64,000 nucleotides of DNA, taken from Ailanthus altissimus (taxonomy: Eukaryota > Streptophyta > Magnoliopsida > Sapindales > Simaroubaceae). Made by a program: the position numbers and the translations under genes. The stretch spans positions 513,501-577,500 of the forward strand of contig OX327693.1 of the NCBI GenBank assembly GCA_946807835.1, read 5' to 3'. Below are positions 62,846 to 64,000 of this stretch, piece by piece. Each line of letters begins with the position of its first letter. Positions within the stretch are counted from its first letter, which is position 1. The notes beneath the pieces were generated by a model. The model saw only the letters and a program-made list of their open reading frames with translations. It was not told where the DNA came from and did no database searches.

Positions 62846-64000
62846 TCGGGATACAATTATTTATGCACAAGCATTAATTTCTAGGTTCTCCGATAGTCAA
62901 ATAACTTGATTTGTTAATGGAGATAATCCAAAAGATATATTTTACACTGAATAATATATTATCCTAAAAAAGAGGTCATATATCAGCAGTCAAAAAGATG
63001 AATCTTGGCAGCGAAAGTTTTTTTTTTTCGTTCTTGGAAAAATATAAGGTCCGCGAGCCCACCTTCCATTTCTAGGTGCTGGATCTAAAAGCAAAATTTA
63101 TAATAAATAGCACCTGCTGAATCTACAGCGAAAGGAAATTAGTTTTAAATGGACTGCAGAGCCTAACAATATAAGTTTCATTTCAATTTGTCCGAGGTAT
63201 CTATCATTTTATTGTATGGATAAATTTATTAGATGCGCATGCTCAAGTACTTACCGCAAGTTTGGGAAAGAGCGTGTATATCAATCGATGTGGTTATTAA
63301 AGAAATGTGATAATCAAGCCTTAACATCTGTATAATTACCTTTTGTATTTTACAATTAATGTGTTAATTTTATTTTTTTATTATCTTTTATTTTTTTATT
63401 TACGTTAATTTAGATTTTATATAAAAACTTATTATATAACAGTAAAAACATACAAAAATACATCAATAATATAGTTTTCAAAGTTTTTTTATATTTCTTT
63501 ATTATATCTACTGTCTTTTTTTTTCTTTATCTTTTTTAATAGTGGTCACCAATATTAGTAAATATATATGGAGCAAGCTACGTGTGGTGGATATTTTTTA
63601 TTGAAAAATAAATAAAATTATAGATTAGAGGAAAGTAATGAGTCTTACCCTTTAAAATACTAATAAAATCATAATAAAAAAGAAAGAAAAAAATCAAAAA
63701 GGCAAAGCAAAACACCTACATAACAATTTGAGTCTGAGTTCTTTAAAATATATATTATAGACTTGTTCTAGAAGTGGCTGGAAATTGTTGGGTTTTCCTT
63801 GTCACTTCGATTCCCAAAATGGATCAACACAAAGATGCCCTACTAATGACCAATCAATCGAACTCTTTTCCCTTTTAGCATATCTTGTCATTGTTCCTAC
63901 CACTGGGTAAAAGCAAGATTCATAAATTGTCAATACATAGGTTTGAAAACGACTCCATTCTTAATCCAAGCTCTAACAAAGTAATTTATTTAAAGCTATT
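62846..64000. other. Right-end intergenic region
   Basis: AT-rich with no recognised gene or element. The last ~230 bases are less AT-rich (for example TTGTTGGGTTTTCCTTGTCAC), but I found no exon in them. Confidence 0.5.

Overview
This window is nuclear DNA from a flowering plant, most likely a eudicot. The genes have many short introns with GT/AG borders. A third to a half of the sequence is retrotransposon debris. The genes found are a chloroplast lysine-pathway enzyme, a plant-type PARG, a plastid-biogenesis thioredoxin-fold protein, and two large coiled-coil NB-LRR (CNL) genes of the RPP13-like 1 type. The CNL wording and the repeats resemble woody rosids such as Sapindales or Citrus, but that is an impression. 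It was not tested.

Layout: 1-1145 holds the 3' end of a dapB gene (+ strand). 3161-8846 is a complete 11-exon PARG gene (+). 10544-12130 is a complete 5-exon MRL7/SVR4/ECB1-like gene (+). 15094-19266 and 24075-28238 are two full-length intronless CNL genes on the - strand. They are tandem paralogues, and related non-coding cassettes lie downstream of each, so the duplicated unit included 3' flanking DNA.

28425-64000 has no gene I can support and is a layered transposon region. A - strand Copia element (gag remnant 36160-36493; leader, primer site and LTR 44641-47572) is split by an 8.08 kb + strand Copia element (36556-44635, TSD CTAAT). That second element is split by a 2.47 kb solo LTR (39365-41837, TSD GTAAA). 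A LINE copy (52133-62630) is interrupted twice: by an LTR-pair element (52913-54565), and by about 7 kb (54690-61740) that looks organelle-derived. The 7 kb block contains a degraded plastid 23S rRNA stretch, a group II intron-type reverse-transcriptase fragment, a possible plastid accD start and a Gypsy gag relic. That mixture is typical of plant mitochondrial DNA, so a nuclear mitochondrial insertion is the leading reading. An uninterrupted copy of the same LINE segment at 47573-48660 serves as an internal reference.

The working genes are independent: plastid lysine synthesis, ADP-ribose turnover, plastid transcription and redox control, and immune receptors. No operon-like logic links them, and I saw no undescribed gene system. 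The most unusual items are the organelle-like block, the three-layer Copia nest, a duplicated splice acceptor in PARG, and a GC-rich palindromic minisatellite shared by several retroelements.
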